Shown here in pieces: positions 52,681 through 63,048 of a stretch of 64,000 nucleotides of DNA. The notes under the pieces were generated by a model. It was not told the origin of the DNA and did not search any database. It worked only from the letters and a program-made list of their open reading frames with translations. Position 1 is the first letter of the stretch. The number at the start of each line of letters is the position of its first letter. Both the position numbers and the translations under genes were made by a program. Source of the stretch: Methanosarcina thermophila TM-1 (GTDB lineage: Archaea > Halobacteriota > Methanosarcinia > Methanosarcinales > Methanosarcinaceae); NCBI RefSeq assembly GCF_000969885.1, contig NZ_CP009501.1, forward strand, positions 1,302,001-1,366,000. Direction: 5' to 3'.

Positions 52681-53982
52681 ATGGTCATGATGTTATTAAA
52701 AAAATTGTCTGATGTTTCGAAAACTGAAATGCAGAAATTGCTCTCCCGGGGGTCCGGGCTTGAGGATGTAGAGAAAATGGTTTCAGCCGTGCTTCTGGAT
52801 GTGCGCACTAAAGGAGATGCCGCGCTCAGGGAATATACGGCTAAATTCGACAAGGTCGAGCTTGAAAACTTTGAGGTGAGCGAAGAAGAATTTGAAAAGG
52901 CTCTTTCCAGCATAAGTCCCGAACTCCTGAATCACCTTAAGTCCGCAGCCGAAAATATAAGGGCTTTCCATGAGGCTCAGCTTCCGGAGACTACCTGGTT
53001 TATGGAGCTAAAACCAGGTATTGTGCTGGGTCAAAAGGCAACGCCGCTGGAAAGTGTGGGTGCGTATGCTCCTGGAGGGCGAGCCTCCTATCCTTCAACC
53101 GTCCTTATGACTGTAATCCCTGCCAGGGTTGCAGGCGTTGAACAGGTCATAGTTTGTACGCCACCTAGACAGGATGGCTCAATACACCCGCTTACGCTTA
53201 CTGCTGCAAAGATTGCAGGAGCAGATAAAGTTTTCAAACTCGGCGGCGTACAGGCTATTGGGGCAATGGCTTATGGGACTGAAACGGTTCCGAAGGTGGA
53301 TAAAATTGTAGGACCTGGAAATGTTTTTGTCACATCTGCCAAAATGCAGATAAGGGGTGTTGCAGAGATCGACTTCCCGGCAGGTCCAAGCGAGGTTCTC
53401 ATTATTGCAGACGAGTCGGCAGATGCCGTTATGGTCGCATCGGATATTATAGCTCAGGCTGAACATGATCCAAGTGCGGTCTCGATACTTATCACATGTT
53501 CGGATACTCTGGCAGAAGGTGTAAAAAGAGAAGTGCTTGCTCAGGCTGAACAGGCTGCAAGAAGCAGTATTGTAAAGGCTTCTCTTGAAAATGCTGCAAT
53601 TCTCACGGCTGATTCCCTGGAACAATGTATTGACTTCAGCAATAGGTTTGCTCCCGAACACCTTGAGATTATGGTTTCGGAGCCGGATTTCGTGCTTGAC
53701 AAAATTAAAAATGCAGGATCAATTTTTATAGGAAACTATGCTCCGGTTCCTGTAGGGGATTATGCCTCAGGGACAAATCACGTGCTCCCCACCTCTGGAT
53801 ACGCAAAACTTTACTCAGGTCTGAATATTAATCACTTCATTAAGTACTCGAGTATTCAGAAGATCAGCAAGAGTGGGCTTGAAAGTCTGAAAGAAACTAT
53901 AATCGCATTAGCCGAGGAAGAGGGTCTACAGGCACATGCTGATGCTATTAGAACTCGCTTTGGGTACAAACCTTGTAAATAA
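52681..53982 (+). CDS. hisD: Histidinol dehydrogenase HisD
   Basis: HisD oxidises histidinol to histidine in two NAD-dependent steps with zinc. The 433-residue protein has [21 protein letters not shown] near residue 121, [33 protein letters not shown] and the [11 protein letters not shown] metal and catalytic region (Glu-His near 258-259). C-terminal catalytic His are in APEHLEIM and NHVLPT. Three Mets (52681, 52687, 52690) compete; 52690 (MLLKKLSDV) may be the true start. It is not beside other his genes here. Confidence 0.95.
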   Translation: MVMMLLKKLSDVSKTEMQKLLSRGSGLEDVEKMVSAVLLDVRTKGDAALREYTAKFDKVELENFEVSEEEFEKALSSISPELLNHLKSAAENIRAFHEAQLPETTWFMELKPGIVLGQKATPLESVGAYAPGGRASYPSTVLMTVIPARVAGVEQVIVCTPPRQDGSIHPLTLTAAKIAGADKVFKLGGVQAIGAMAYGTETVPKVDKIVGPGNVFVTSAKMQIRGVAEIDFPAGPSEVLIIADESADAVMVASDIIAQAEHDPSAVSILITCSDTLAEGVKREVLAQAEQAARSSIVKASLENAAILTADSLEQCIDFSNRFAPEHLEIMVSEPDFVLDKIKNAGSIFIGNYAPVPVGDYASGTNHVLPTSGYAKLYSGLNINHFIKYSSIQKISKSGLESLKETIIALAEEEGLQAHADAIRTRFGYKPCK

Positions 53983-54085
53983 TATTTCTGCTAATCGATA
54001 TGTATATAAAATGTAAATGCGTAAACAAAATTTGACTTTTAAATAAATGAAAAATTAATTCTCAAATAAAGAGTGGGGGATGCAT

Positions 54086-54493
54086 ATGAAAATCAGAGTA
54101 GTTAGTTCACGGGAGGAAATTCCTACCCTAAATCCGAACGAGAAGGTTATCCATCTTGCTTTTAGACCATCTAACAAAGATGTATTTATGCTTGCAGAGA
54201 CATGTCCAAAAATTGAAGCGATACAGCTTCCTAAATCCTACAGAAGGACTGTTTCCAAGTCAATTGAGATGTTCCTGGAGATGCAAAAGATAAATCTTCT
54301 GGAAGGAGATGTTTGGGGGCACAGAAAAGACATAAATGAATATTATAATGTCTCTCAGAATGTTCTGGAGAGAATTCAGGAATTAAAAGCCGAACGCTTC
54401 TCCAATGAGGCTATTGCCGAAAAGCTCTCAAGGGAAAGCAAACTGAACTCAGACATGATTCTTTATATCCTGAGCAAGAAAGTTGTGGATTAA
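54086..54493 (+). CDS. DUF1699 protein, copy 2
   Basis: The 135-residue product begins MKIRVVSSREEIPTLNPNE and shares the DUF1699 core with the two other copies: LAFRPSNKDVFML, CPKIEAIQLPKSYRRTVSKSIEMFLEMQKI and EGDVWGHRKDINEYY. It is closest to copy 3, with the RRT substitution after KSY. GGGGGATG precedes it. ATG 54086 gives six-base spacing to that site, while ATG 54080 would be too close. Function unknown; probably soluble. Confidence 0.85.
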   Translation: MKIRVVSSREEIPTLNPNEKVIHLAFRPSNKDVFMLAETCPKIEAIQLPKSYRRTVSKSIEMFLEMQKINLLEGDVWGHRKDINEYYNVSQNVLERIQELKAERFSNEAIAEKLSRESKLNSDMILYILSKKVVD

Positions 54494-55212
54494 TCAGTCA
54501 ATTCTTCAGGCATCTCCCGGACATACCTGAGTATAAGCCTTATTTCAGGCGATGTCTACGGGGAATGACGGCGAACAGGGATAAACAGACAAATAGAACA
54601 GAATAAATGGATATCTCTTCAAACAGGGAAAATCGAAATAGTATCTTTAAAGGAATCCTGGAAGTTTTCCAAAAGCTTTTCCCTAAAATACAAATCCTTA
54701 TTTTCAGGATGGAACTCCATCCTGGAACTTCCATCTAATGTATACTTTTCTTAAGCTTCTTGGGTTTTACATTTCTATTTTATATTTCTCGTATCTTTTT
54801 ATTCTTCAGGTCATTCTATTCTTTCTCGCAGTATACTTCTATCTATTTTTTCTCTGAACACACTTCTACTCGATCAATATACTTCTACCCGATCAGCAAA
54901 CATCTACCCACAACTCACTTCTACTCGATCAACACACTTTTACCCGAGCATACACTATAAAATTTCCTGCAAAACTTTCTTTTTATATTTATTAAGAAAA
55001 ATCTAATTAATTTAAAAATTTTTAAAAAGTATTATTCCAGTTTTTTCTTGGTTATTTTATTTCTGCTATTTCATATGCCTTTTTTTTACCTTTTTTTCAG
55101 GTATCTAAAATTACAGGGGATAAAACTGGCAGGTATACTAGTAAATTATTTAAATAAAGTCGTGTAACTTACTTTATTAATTGTTTAATTAATTTTTGGG
55201 TCGGGGGATCTT
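54494..55212. other. Intergenic region between DUF1699 copies 2 and 3
   Basis: About 720 bases without a real gene. The tandem repeat at 54858-54951 dominates. Upstream of copy 3 the sequence is strongly T- and AT-rich, with TTATTAATTGTTTAATTAA near 55173-55191, partly palindromic, as a likely promoter. Confidence 0.5.
54858..54951. repeat. Degenerate 19-base tandem repeat
   Basis: About five units of the ACACTTCTACTCGATCAAT type, such as ATACTTCTACCCGATCAGC and ACACTTTTACCCGAGCAT, lie between DUF1699 copies 2 and 3. The open frame through it is Ser/Tyr/Phe-rich low complexity. Confidence 0.75.
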
Positions 55213-55620
55213 ATGAAAATAAGAGTTGTTAGTACAAGAAATGAAATTCTATCACTGAATCCTAATGAGAAAGTTGTTCACCTTGCATTCAGGCCATCAA
55301 ATAAAGATGTTTTTCTGCTTGTCGAAACCTGTCCAAAACTGGAGGTGATCCAGCTTCCAAAATCATATAGAAGGACAGTCTCGAGAGCTATAGAGATGTT
55401 TTTGGAAATACAAAAAGTTGAACTCCTTGAAGGGGATGTATGGGGGCACAGGAAAGATATTAACGAGTACTTTATTATTCCTTCTTCCGTAATTTCAAAA
55501 ATAAGAAGCATGAAGGCTCAAGGCACTCCCGCTGAAAGGATTGTCGAGAAGATAGCACAGGAGAGCAAGCTTGATCCTAAAATGGTTTCTTACATAATGA
55601 GCAGGAAGGATTTAGAATAA
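55213..55620 (+). CDS. DUF1699 protein, copy 3
   Basis: The 135-residue protein begins MKIRVVSTRNEILSLNPNE and carries LAFRPSNKDVFLL, CPKLEVIQLPKSYRRTVSRAIEMFLEIQKVELLEGDVWGHRKDINEYF. It is most similar to copy 2 and ends IMSRKDLE. GGGGGATC is directly upstream. The three copies share the N-terminal half almost exactly but diverge after about residue 95, suggesting a common fold with a variable C-terminal helix. Function unknown. Confidence 0.85.
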   Translation: MKIRVVSTRNEILSLNPNEKVVHLAFRPSNKDVFLLVETCPKLEVIQLPKSYRRTVSRAIEMFLEIQKVELLEGDVWGHRKDINEYFIIPSSVISKIRSMKAQGTPAERIVEKIAQESKLDPKMVSYIMSRKDLE

Positions 55621-55786
55621 ATTAGAGTAGAACTGCCCGAGTCCTCTCTTAGAGGGCGTCCGAATTGTGATCTAAGACTATGCAACACGAATTCCTTCTC
55701 GCCAGAATCCCGTTTCGCCCTAATCCCGTCTCGGAAGGACAGCCCGAATTGCGCCTCAGGAGGATAGTCCTGACTTCGAAATTTGA

Positions 55787-55805
55787 GGATGCTTTAAAGG
55801 CATCC
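55787..55805 (-). terminator. Bidirectional-looking terminator between DUF1699 copy 3 and trpB2
   Basis: GGATGC and GCATCC form a 6-bp stem at 55787-55805. It sits between two converging genes, with T-rich sequence (TTTTTACTCTTTTTT) close behind on the plus strand. It could end both transcripts. Confidence 0.55.
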
Positions 55806-55843
55806 CCAAAATTCTGAATTGATTTTTACTCTTTTTTCAGGGT

Positions 55844-57142
55844 TCAGGAGAGTTCTTTGTTGAAGTATTTATCATAGGATGTCATGTCGAAATGTCCGTG
55901 CCCGCTGAGGTTGAAGAGGATTGTTTTTTCTTCCCCGGTTTTTCTGCATTTGAGGGCTTCATCGATTGCACATCGGATAGCATGAGAGGACTCCGGGGCA
56001 GGGACTATGCCTTCAGTCCGTGCGAACTGCACACCGGCATCAAATACTGGGTACTGATCGTATGAAACGGCTTCAATAAGCCTTTCAGCGTAGAGTTTAC
56101 TTATGATTGGGGAGTCCCCATGATAGCGTAGACCGCCTGCATGGATGGCAGGAGGCACATGCTTGTGTCCCAGGGTATACATTTTCAGAAGCGGAGTCAT
56201 CTCTGCTGTGTCTCCGTAGTCGTACCTGTACTCACCTTTGGTCAGGGTAGGACATGCCGAAGGTTCGACTGCGATTACTCTTGCATTGCCCTTTCCTTCA
56301 AGCCTGTCTTTAATAAATTCAAGGGAAATTCCAGCAAGGTTACTTCCTCCTCCGCAGCAGCCTATGACTATATCAGGATAGGTCTCAACTTTCTCAAGCT
56401 GCTTTTTGCATTCAGACCCGATTATTGTCTGGTGAAGTATAACATGGTTAAGCACGCTTCCAAGAGAGTATTTGGTGTTATCGTGCGCGATTGCGTCTTC
56501 TACGGCTTCACTGATCGCGATTCCCAGGCTCCCCGGGGTATCTGGCTGCTCTTCAAGAATTTTTCTCCCAAATTCCGTATCCGGGCTGGGTGAGGGCACA
56601 ACATTACCTCCCCACACTGTCATCATGGATTTCCTATAGGGCTTCTGGTAATAGCTGGAACGGACCATATACACTTTGCACTCGAGCTCAAAGTAATTGC
56701 AGGCAAGAGCTAATGCACTTCCCCACTGCCCTGCCCCGGTCTCGGTTGTCATTCTCTCAGTTCCTTCTTTCATGTTATAGTAGGCCTGGGCAATTGAGGT
56801 ATTTGTTTTGTGGCTGCCGGCAGGACTCACCCCTTCATATTTATAGTATATTTTTGCAGGAGTTTTTAGAGCTTTTTCCAGCCTGTGAGCCCTGTAAAGA
56901 GGGCTGGGTCTCCAGAGTTTGTAGATCTCGTGAACCTCCTTAGGGATGTCGATAAACCTTTCATCGCTCATTTCCTGCTTGATAAGGGCTTTTGCAAAGA
57001 TCAGCTCAAGAGCTTCTGGACTTACAGGCTCCCAGGTTCTGGGATCAAGAGGTGGCTCAATAGGAGAAGATAAATCTGAAAGGACATTATACCATTGTCT
57101 GGGCATCTCATTCTCGTCAAGGGTTATCTTGGTCTGTTCCAT
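55844..57142 (-). CDS. trpB2: Tryptophan synthase beta chain, TrpB2 type
   Basis: The 432-residue protein is a PLP enzyme with the PLP Lys in [11 protein letters not shown] near residue 113, [12 protein letters not shown] near 138, and the phosphate-binding GCCGGGSNL (near 246-254). The longer N-terminus (about 50 residues before the core) and lack of nearby trpA mark it as TrpB2, which makes tryptophan from indole and serine without TrpA, possibly as an indole salvage enzyme. It starts at ATG 57142 and ends 39 bases beyond a hairpin. Confidence 0.9.
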   Translation of the reverse strand: MEQTKITLDENEMPRQWYNVLSDLSSPIEPPLDPRTWEPVSPEALELIFAKALIKQEMSDERFIDIPKEVHEIYKLWRPSPLYRAHRLEKALKTPAKIYYKYEGVSPAGSHKTNTSIAQAYYNMKEGTERMTTETGAGQWGSALALACNYFELECKVYMVRSSYYQKPYRKSMMTVWGGNVVPSPSPDTEFGRKILEEQPDTPGSLGIAISEAVEDAIAHDNTKYSLGSVLNHVILHQTIIGSECKKQLEKVETYPDIVIGCCGGGSNLAGISLEFIKDRLEGKGNARVIAVEPSACPTLTKGEYRYDYGDTAEMTPLLKMYTLGHKHVPPAIHAGGLRYHGDSPIISKLYAERLIEAVSYDQYPVFDAGVQFARTEGIVPAPESSHAIRCAIDEALKCRKTGEEKTILFNLSGHGHFDMTSYDKYFNKELS

Positions 57143-57482
57143 AGGTTTACTCCCTCATTCTTTTATGCACAAAATTGTGCTTTGATGTATTTAAGTGTTA
57201 CTTAATTTACATTTGAGGTATCCATATTCCATCTATGTACTTTAGTGAAAAATCAGAAAGTCCGGAGGGGAACTGTCTCTCAAATCCATGAAGCAAAAAG
57301 AAAAACAGTTCAGTGGAGAAACTGGGGAAAAATAAAGCGACTAAAAACAGAAATTGGAAAAAAAATGGACAGAACCAGAGCCTGACTTTAAGAAACTCCA
57401 CTCAATTCCGGGAGTCCTATTGGATTCTGGAACGATCGTACAGATACATGAAGTACCCGGTTTTAGCGGGATGTACCCGGTT
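57143..57482. other. Intergenic region upstream of trpB2 with a 20-base direct repeat
   Basis: Two copies of GTACCCGGTTTTAGCGGGAT-type sequence (with one change) lie at about 57452-57491 and overlap the thiDN stop. Each copy can form a CCCG/CGGG hairpin. The rest is AT-rich, and the minus-strand frame at 57207-57401 is low complexity. Confidence 0.5.
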
Positions 57483-58841
57483 TTAACGGGATTTTTGCCG
57501 TATCCTTTCAGCAAGCTTCACAGCAAGTTCTGCCACTTCAGTTGCACCTGTACCGAGCAGGCGTATCATTGGTTCTTTTCCTGGGCCGCCTTTATCATAG
57601 ATGACTTTCGGCACACCGCCATATTTTTTGATTGCTTCAGCTGTGCCCCAGTCCATAGTTCGGGTGTTTTTCGGTTCTTCAGCCCTGTCAAATGAGGAAA
57701 TTCCAAGCTTCATTTCTCTGCAGGCTTCAAGGGCTTCTTCTGAATATTTTATATTGATTGCTGCCCTTATTTGAGAATTATAGCGAAGGGAAGCAAGGAT
57801 AATTCTTGCTACATGTCTGCTGGCTCCGAAATCCACACAGCCTACCGCAACTGCCCGCCCGCGACATCTCACGATTCGACCTTCAACTGCTGCAACATCC
57901 TCGTAACTGTCAGCTTCTGGAATAGCCATTCCTATATTACAGCCTACCTCAGGAATAAGATCTGGAAAATTAGGATTGCTTTCAAGGATTAAAACAGCTT
58001 CTTTTAGCTCCCTTAAAACCAAATAGCGCTCTTTTTCTTCAAGGATCGCACCAAGCTGGTTTACAGGGTGGACTCCCTTTCCTGCAGGAAGGCTCCTAAG
58101 GATTGCCTGCTCAACAAACTTCTTTGCTTTCCTTGCAGCTCCTTCAAGACTCTCTCCTGAGGCTAAAAAGGCTGTCAATGAGGCAGAATAGGTGCATCCT
58201 GAACCGTGTGTTCCCCCTTTAACGAAAGTGCCCGGAACGAGAGTAAAAGTCTCAGAGGCAGCCTCATAAATCAAGTCCGTGGCATCCAGGTGCCCTCCAG
58301 TGATAATGACAGCTTCGGCACCCAGGTCCGCGATTTTTCTGGCTGCGATCTTTGCATCTTCAGGGGTTTTGACTTCCATGCCGGCAAGTGCGCCTGCTTC
58401 TGACGCATTGGGTGTTGTAACCTTGCAGGTGGGCAGCAGATCCTCAATAAGGACAGAGAGAGCTTCTTTTCGCAGCAAGTCGCCTCCTGCTTCCGCAGCC
58501 ATAACAGGATCCAGCACAAGGAAAAGTTTCTGTTTCCTTACTTCTTTTGCAACCTCTCTTATGATTTCCGATGAGGAAAGCATGCCAGTTTTTGCCCATT
58601 TGACTTCCATATCGGAACAGACAGCCTCTATCTGGCTGGCTATGGTTTCAGGAGCGAGATCAAATGTTTCTAGGACGCCTGTAGTATTCTGGGCAGTAAC
58701 CGACGTGATGGCGCAGGTTCCGTGCACTCCAAGGGCGGCAAAGGTTTTCAAATCCGCAGCAATCCCGGCTCCTCCTCCGGAGTCCGAGCCTGCAATAGTC
58801 ATAACAATGGGAGTTCTTATTTTAGAGGGTTTTTCTGTCAT
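57483..58841 (-). CDS. thiDN: Bifunctional HMP-P kinase/thiamine-phosphate synthase ThiDN
   Basis: The first 265 residues are Thi[43 protein letters not shown] and the [17 protein letters not shown] anion-hole and catalytic Cys region. The rest (about 270-452) is ThiN, with [42 protein letters not shown] and TMDWGTAE. The fusion phosphorylates HMP-P and then joins it to the thiazole phosphate, replacing ThiE in archaea. The open frame begins at ATG 58841. No TPP riboswitch is seen upstream. Confidence 0.93.
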   Translation of the reverse strand: MTEKPSKIRTPIVMTIAGSDSGGGAGIAADLKTFAALGVHGTCAITSVTAQNTTGVLETFDLAPETIASQIEAVCSDMEVKWAKTGMLSSSEIIREVAKEVRKQKLFLVLDPVMAAEAGGDLLRKEALSVLIEDLLPTCKVTTPNASEAGALAGMEVKTPEDAKIAARKIADLGAEAVIITGGHLDATDLIYEAASETFTLVPGTFVKGGTHGSGCTYSASLTAFLASGESLEGAARKAKKFVEQAILRSLPAGKGVHPVNQLGAILEEKERYLVLRELKEAVLILESNPNFPDLIPEVGCNIGMAIPEADSYEDVAAVEGRIVRCRGRAVAVGCVDFGASRHVARIILASLRYNSQIRAAINIKYSEEALEACREMKLGISSFDRAEEPKNTRTMDWGTAEAIKKYGGVPKVIYDKGGPGKEPMIRLLGTGATEVAELAVKLAERIRQKSR

Positions 58842-59494
<653 letters not shown>

Positions 59495-59684
59495 TCTATA
59501 TCAAGCACTTCACCTATTATCGTTCAAACCTCGGTGAGCAACAGGGCTATATTGTAGCTGGCCGCAGGAAGTAAATCCAGAAAAACAGAACCGCTTGAGA
59601 TTATAGAATATTTTAGATTATAGAATACTGTTTAGATTATAGAATATTTCTCTAATAATTGATTTTTTAGCAGGAGATTTATAA

Positions 59685-59855
<171 letters not shown>

Positions 59856-59905
59856 AACCTGTCTGTTCCACTTTACCTATTTTTTACCTGCACCGGAGGT
59901 CAAAA

Positions 59906-61357
59906 TTGAAAGAAGAATGCGGTGTTGCAGGCTTAATTCTACCAGAAGACAGGTCTCTATCCAATACCGTTGCATTCAAATTGTATTACGCCCTGTATGC
60001 TCTCCAGCATAGAGGACAGGAATCCACCGGAATAATGGTATATGACGGTACAGCCCCTCATTCCATCAAAGGCATGGGTCTTGTTCCTGATGTGTATAGC
60101 AAAGAATCTTTGGGACGTTTAATCGGGAACGTAGGAGTAGGGCACGTCCGCTACTCAACATCCGGAGGATCAAAAATCGAAAACTGTCAGCCCTTTATTC
60201 TGAACTTCAAAGGCGGAACAGTTGCAATATCCCATAATGGGAATCTGGTTAATGCCAAAGCCCTCAAGGACGAGCTGGAGTGCGAAGGTCGTATCTTTAT
60301 CAGCGATTCCGATACTGAGGTTATTGGTCATCTTCTCGTAAAGGAGCTGATAAGGCACAAGCCTGTAGAATCAATCCGTAACGTCATGCGCAAACTTGTA
60401 GGCTCTTATTCCCTGGTAATCCATATCAATGGGATTCTCTATGCTGTGCGGGATCCTTTCGGATTCAAGCCGCTCTGTTTCGGAGAAGTCGATGGTGGAT
60501 ATGGAGTTTTCTCTGAAAGTGTAGCCATTGATACTCTCAATGGTACGCTTATCAGAGATGTGCATCCAGGCGAGGTGATAGTCTTTACTGGTGACGGCTT
60601 TGAGAGCCACCAGATAGGATGTGAGCCTCATCCTGCGCATTGCGTGTTTGAGTTTATTTACTTTGCAAGGCCCGATTCCGTGATTGACGGCAAACTTGTC
60701 TATAAAGTTCGGGAAAATATTGGGCGCGAACTTGCCAGAGAACATCCGGTAGACGCTGATATTGTTTCTCCAGTTCCGGACTCTGGGATTACATCGGCAA
60801 TCGGCTATGCCAGGGAATCAGGTACCAAATACCTTGAATGCCTGATGAAAAACCGTTACATTGGACGCACGTTTATCCTGCCTGGTCAGGAATTGCGTGA
60901 AACCGCAGTCCGGCTAAAAATGAACGCTATCCACGATAACATTAAAGGCAAACGTGTGGTTCTGGTTGACGATAGCATTGTCCGGGGTACAACCTCAAGG
61001 CGGATTATAGATATGGTCCGCAGATCAGGAGCATCAGAAGTTCATGCGCGGGTAGGAAGTCCTGCAATTATTGCTCCCTGCTACCTGGGTATAGATATGG
61101 CTACCAGACAGGAACTTATCGCATCATATAAGACTATAAAAGAGGTCGAAAGTCTAATTAATGCAGATTCTCTTGGATATCTGAGTATTGACGGGCTCAT
61201 GCGTGCTCTGGAATGCGATAAGAACGACATGTGCATTGGCTGCCTCACGGGTGAGTACCCAGTAGAAATCCCTGGAGAAAATTGCAGAAGGAAGCAAATG
61301 CGTCTGGATGATTTCAATAATATGGAAGATTCAAGAATAGCTTCAAGCAATTCGTAA
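59906..61357 (+). CDS. purF: Amidophosphoribosyltransferase PurF
   Basis: PurF starts purine synthesis by converting PRPP and glutamine to phosphoribosylamine. The start is TTG 59906, five bases after GGAGGT, because the encoded MKEECGVAG places Cys after a four-residue propeptide that is removed to expose the N-terminal nucleophile. The glutaminase half includes YALYALQHRGQESTGI and GVGHVRYST. The PRTase half has RVVLVDDSIVRGTT, and four C-terminal Cys could bind an iron-sulfur cluster. The longer open frame to 59852 would disrupt that processing. Length is 483 residues. Confidence 0.96.
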   Translation: MKEECGVAGLILPEDRSLSNTVAFKLYYALYALQHRGQESTGIMVYDGTAPHSIKGMGLVPDVYSKESLGRLIGNVGVGHVRYSTSGGSKIENCQPFILNFKGGTVAISHNGNLVNAKALKDELECEGRIFISDSDTEVIGHLLVKELIRHKPVESIRNVMRKLVGSYSLVIHINGILYAVRDPFGFKPLCFGEVDGGYGVFSESVAIDTLNGTLIRDVHPGEVIVFTGDGFESHQIGCEPHPAHCVFEFIYFARPDSVIDGKLVYKVRENIGRELAREHPVDADIVSPVPDSGITSAIGYARESGTKYLECLMKNRYIGRTFILPGQELRETAVRLKMNAIHDNIKGKRVVLVDDSIVRGTTSRRIIDMVRRSGASEVHARVGSPAIIAPCYLGIDMATRQELIASYKTIKEVESLINADSLGYLSIDGLMRALECDKNDMCIGCLTGEYPVEIPGENCRRKQMRLDDFNNMEDSRIASSNS

Positions 61358-61399
61358 GAATCTTCTACTCTTTTTGATTACTGCTTGTTCTTTAAGGCA

Positions 61400-61795
61400 T
61401 TAAGCCCTTAGAAGCGTAATATTTACAGTTCTGGTTCTTGGTCCGTCCATTTCGGCAAAGAAAATTCTCTGCCAGGTGCCCAGCTTAAGCTTTCCTTCTG
61501 AAATAGGCAGAGACTCGCTTGCACCAAGCAGTACTGCCCTGAGATGGGAATCGGCATTGTTATCTATACGATCGTGCTTGTATCCTGCGCAAGGAGGCAC
61601 CAGCTTATTTAGGAGATCCAGGATATCTTCTTTTAGCCCAGTTTCATTTTCGTTTACTATTATGCCTGCGGTAGTGTGCTGTGTACTGATAAGGCAGATG
61701 CCTTCAGGTATTTCGCTTTTTCTTACTTCTTCCTGAACTTCTGAAGTGATATCTACAAGCTCAACACGTTTGGAAGTCTTGATTTTGAGTTGCAA
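61400..61795 (-). CDS. yjbQ: YjbQ/UPF0047 family protein
   Basis: The 131-residue protein has the family features ICLISTQHTTAGIIVNENE (with His and Asn), KHDRIDNNADSHLRAVLLGASESLPI and GTWQRIFFAEMDGPRTRTV. YjbQ proteins have been reported to have a weak secondary thiamine-phosphate synthase activity and are widespread; the in vivo role is uncertain. The gene runs opposite to purF, and its stop is 42 bases from the purF stop. Its presence not far from thiDN is suggestive but could be chance. Confidence 0.85.
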   Translation of the reverse strand: MQLKIKTSKRVELVDITSEVQEEVRKSEIPEGICLISTQHTTAGIIVNENETGLKEDILDLLNKLVPPCAGYKHDRIDNNADSHLRAVLLGASESLPISEGKLKLGTWQRIFFAEMDGPRTRTVNITLLRA

Positions 61796-61956
61796 GGTTA
61801 TCCCTCTAAAGCTCTCAGGTTTTATTCTCAGGCTTTTCTCCTTTGTTTAGTAGTATATACAGGCTTCTTCATCCTGTGTGTGATAAATAGTTATTTAAAG
61901 AAGATAAAAATGTCACAAACTAATTATGAATATTAGATATTAGTCCTCAAATAATT

Positions 61957-62595
61957 TTAAAGAGGGGACCAAGACTCGTCTTCCTGAAAAAGTTCGGAAA
62001 ATAGCATTGAGCAGTCCGGGATTTCTTCAATATTTAGCATAATCAAATTGATGTAATAAGGTCCTCCACGTTTAATGTCTACATGAGAAGGATCAACGAA
62101 TTCCCAGGTATCTACAGGATTATTGAGGTAAACAGTCTCAAGCTCAGGGTTGTTCGAATACTTTCTGGAAGGGAAGCCTATTGCATGGATTCTGGAGTCT
62201 AAAAGGGATTCTGTTTCCATATCCAGGACAAATGCAAAAAAGTAGTATTCCCCGTGAGGAAGATCAAGCATGAACTTGATGTCCGTACGAAGTTGGGATA
62301 ATAGAAGGTTCTGCATACCTTTCCTGTATACCATAAGAAGCAGTGCCCTGTCTTTAAAAAGGAGTTCCTGAACCGTATCCGGCAGGAAGAGATCCCCGAA
62401 GACCAGCTCAAATTGCTCATAATTCGGAGCCTTAAAATCATTTCTTATGAACAGCAGACCATCCTGGCTCAAAAGTGAATAACCAAGATTACCTTCGTAA
62501 TCGATTATAGGATAATTTCCTCTAGAGACTTCTCCCCAGAACCTGTTAAGAGCCTCATTATCCATTCTGGACAACAGGCGTACACATGTTCCCAC
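61957..62595 (-). CDS. Unrecognised 212-residue soluble protein
   Basis: I do not recognise this protein. It looks alpha/beta and soluble: MGTCVRLLSRMDNEALNRFWGEV at the start, then LFIRNDFKAPNYEQFELVFGD, MLDLPHGEYYFFAFVLDMETESLLD and a late GGPYYINLIMLNIEEIPDC. There is no signal peptide, membrane helix or metal motif, and only two Cys. It is monocistronic with AT-rich flanks. A catalytic family cannot be assigned. The N-terminal 30 residues might belong to a longer or alternative start; ATG 62562 (MDNEALNRFWGEV) is a second candidate. Confidence 0.7.
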   Translation of the reverse strand: MGTCVRLLSRMDNEALNRFWGEVSRGNYPIIDYEGNLGYSLLSQDGLLFIRNDFKAPNYEQFELVFGDLFLPDTVQELLFKDRALLLMVYRKGMQNLLLSQLRTDIKFMLDLPHGEYYFFAFVLDMETESLLDSRIHAIGFPSRKYSNNPELETVYLNNPVDTWEFVDPSHVDIKRGGPYYINLIMLNIEEIPDCSMLFSELFQEDESWSPL

Positions 62596-63048
62596 AGCAA
62601 TATCTTTCAGAGTCTAAACCCCCTCAAATGCAATAGCAGCTTTACATCAAAGAAACACAGGCAAGAAATCTTTTAGCAAAGCTGCAATACAGGTCATATT
62701 CCGGATTCAAATGACCTGTCATTTTATGCAAATTCACAGACCATTATTCCGGATTCACAGGTTACTTTACTCAAATTGCACGTTATTATTATCTAAAGTT
62801 TAGATACAAAGGATATTATATAAATGATAACCTGCGAAAAAAGAATATGAAACTCCAAATCTGATACTTTTTATCTCAAAAAATAAAAAATCTAAGGCTG
62901 AAATAACATACAGCTGAAAAAAGTTAAATACAGATGTCTGGTTGATAAATTTTCCAGAAGAATAATAGATTTTGCAGGAATTACTTACCAGCTCAGCGTA
63001 TTGATCGAATGTCCGTGGGAAATATCACCAGGATCTCAGAATAATGAA
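62596..63048. other. Intergenic region with direct repeat
   Basis: About 450 bases, mostly AT-rich. ATTCCGGATTCAAATGACCTG and ATTCCGGATTCACAGG-like words repeat near 62699 and 62746. No gene is supported on either strand. Confidence 0.5.

Noticed and set aside
54760-54960. 66-codon frame before DUF1699 copy 3
   Set aside because: It covers the 19-base tandem repeat and is low complexity.
57207-57401. 64-codon Phe-rich minus-strand frame upstream of trpB2
   Set aside because: It derives from an A-rich plus strand, has no ribosome site, and is not similar to known small membrane proteins.
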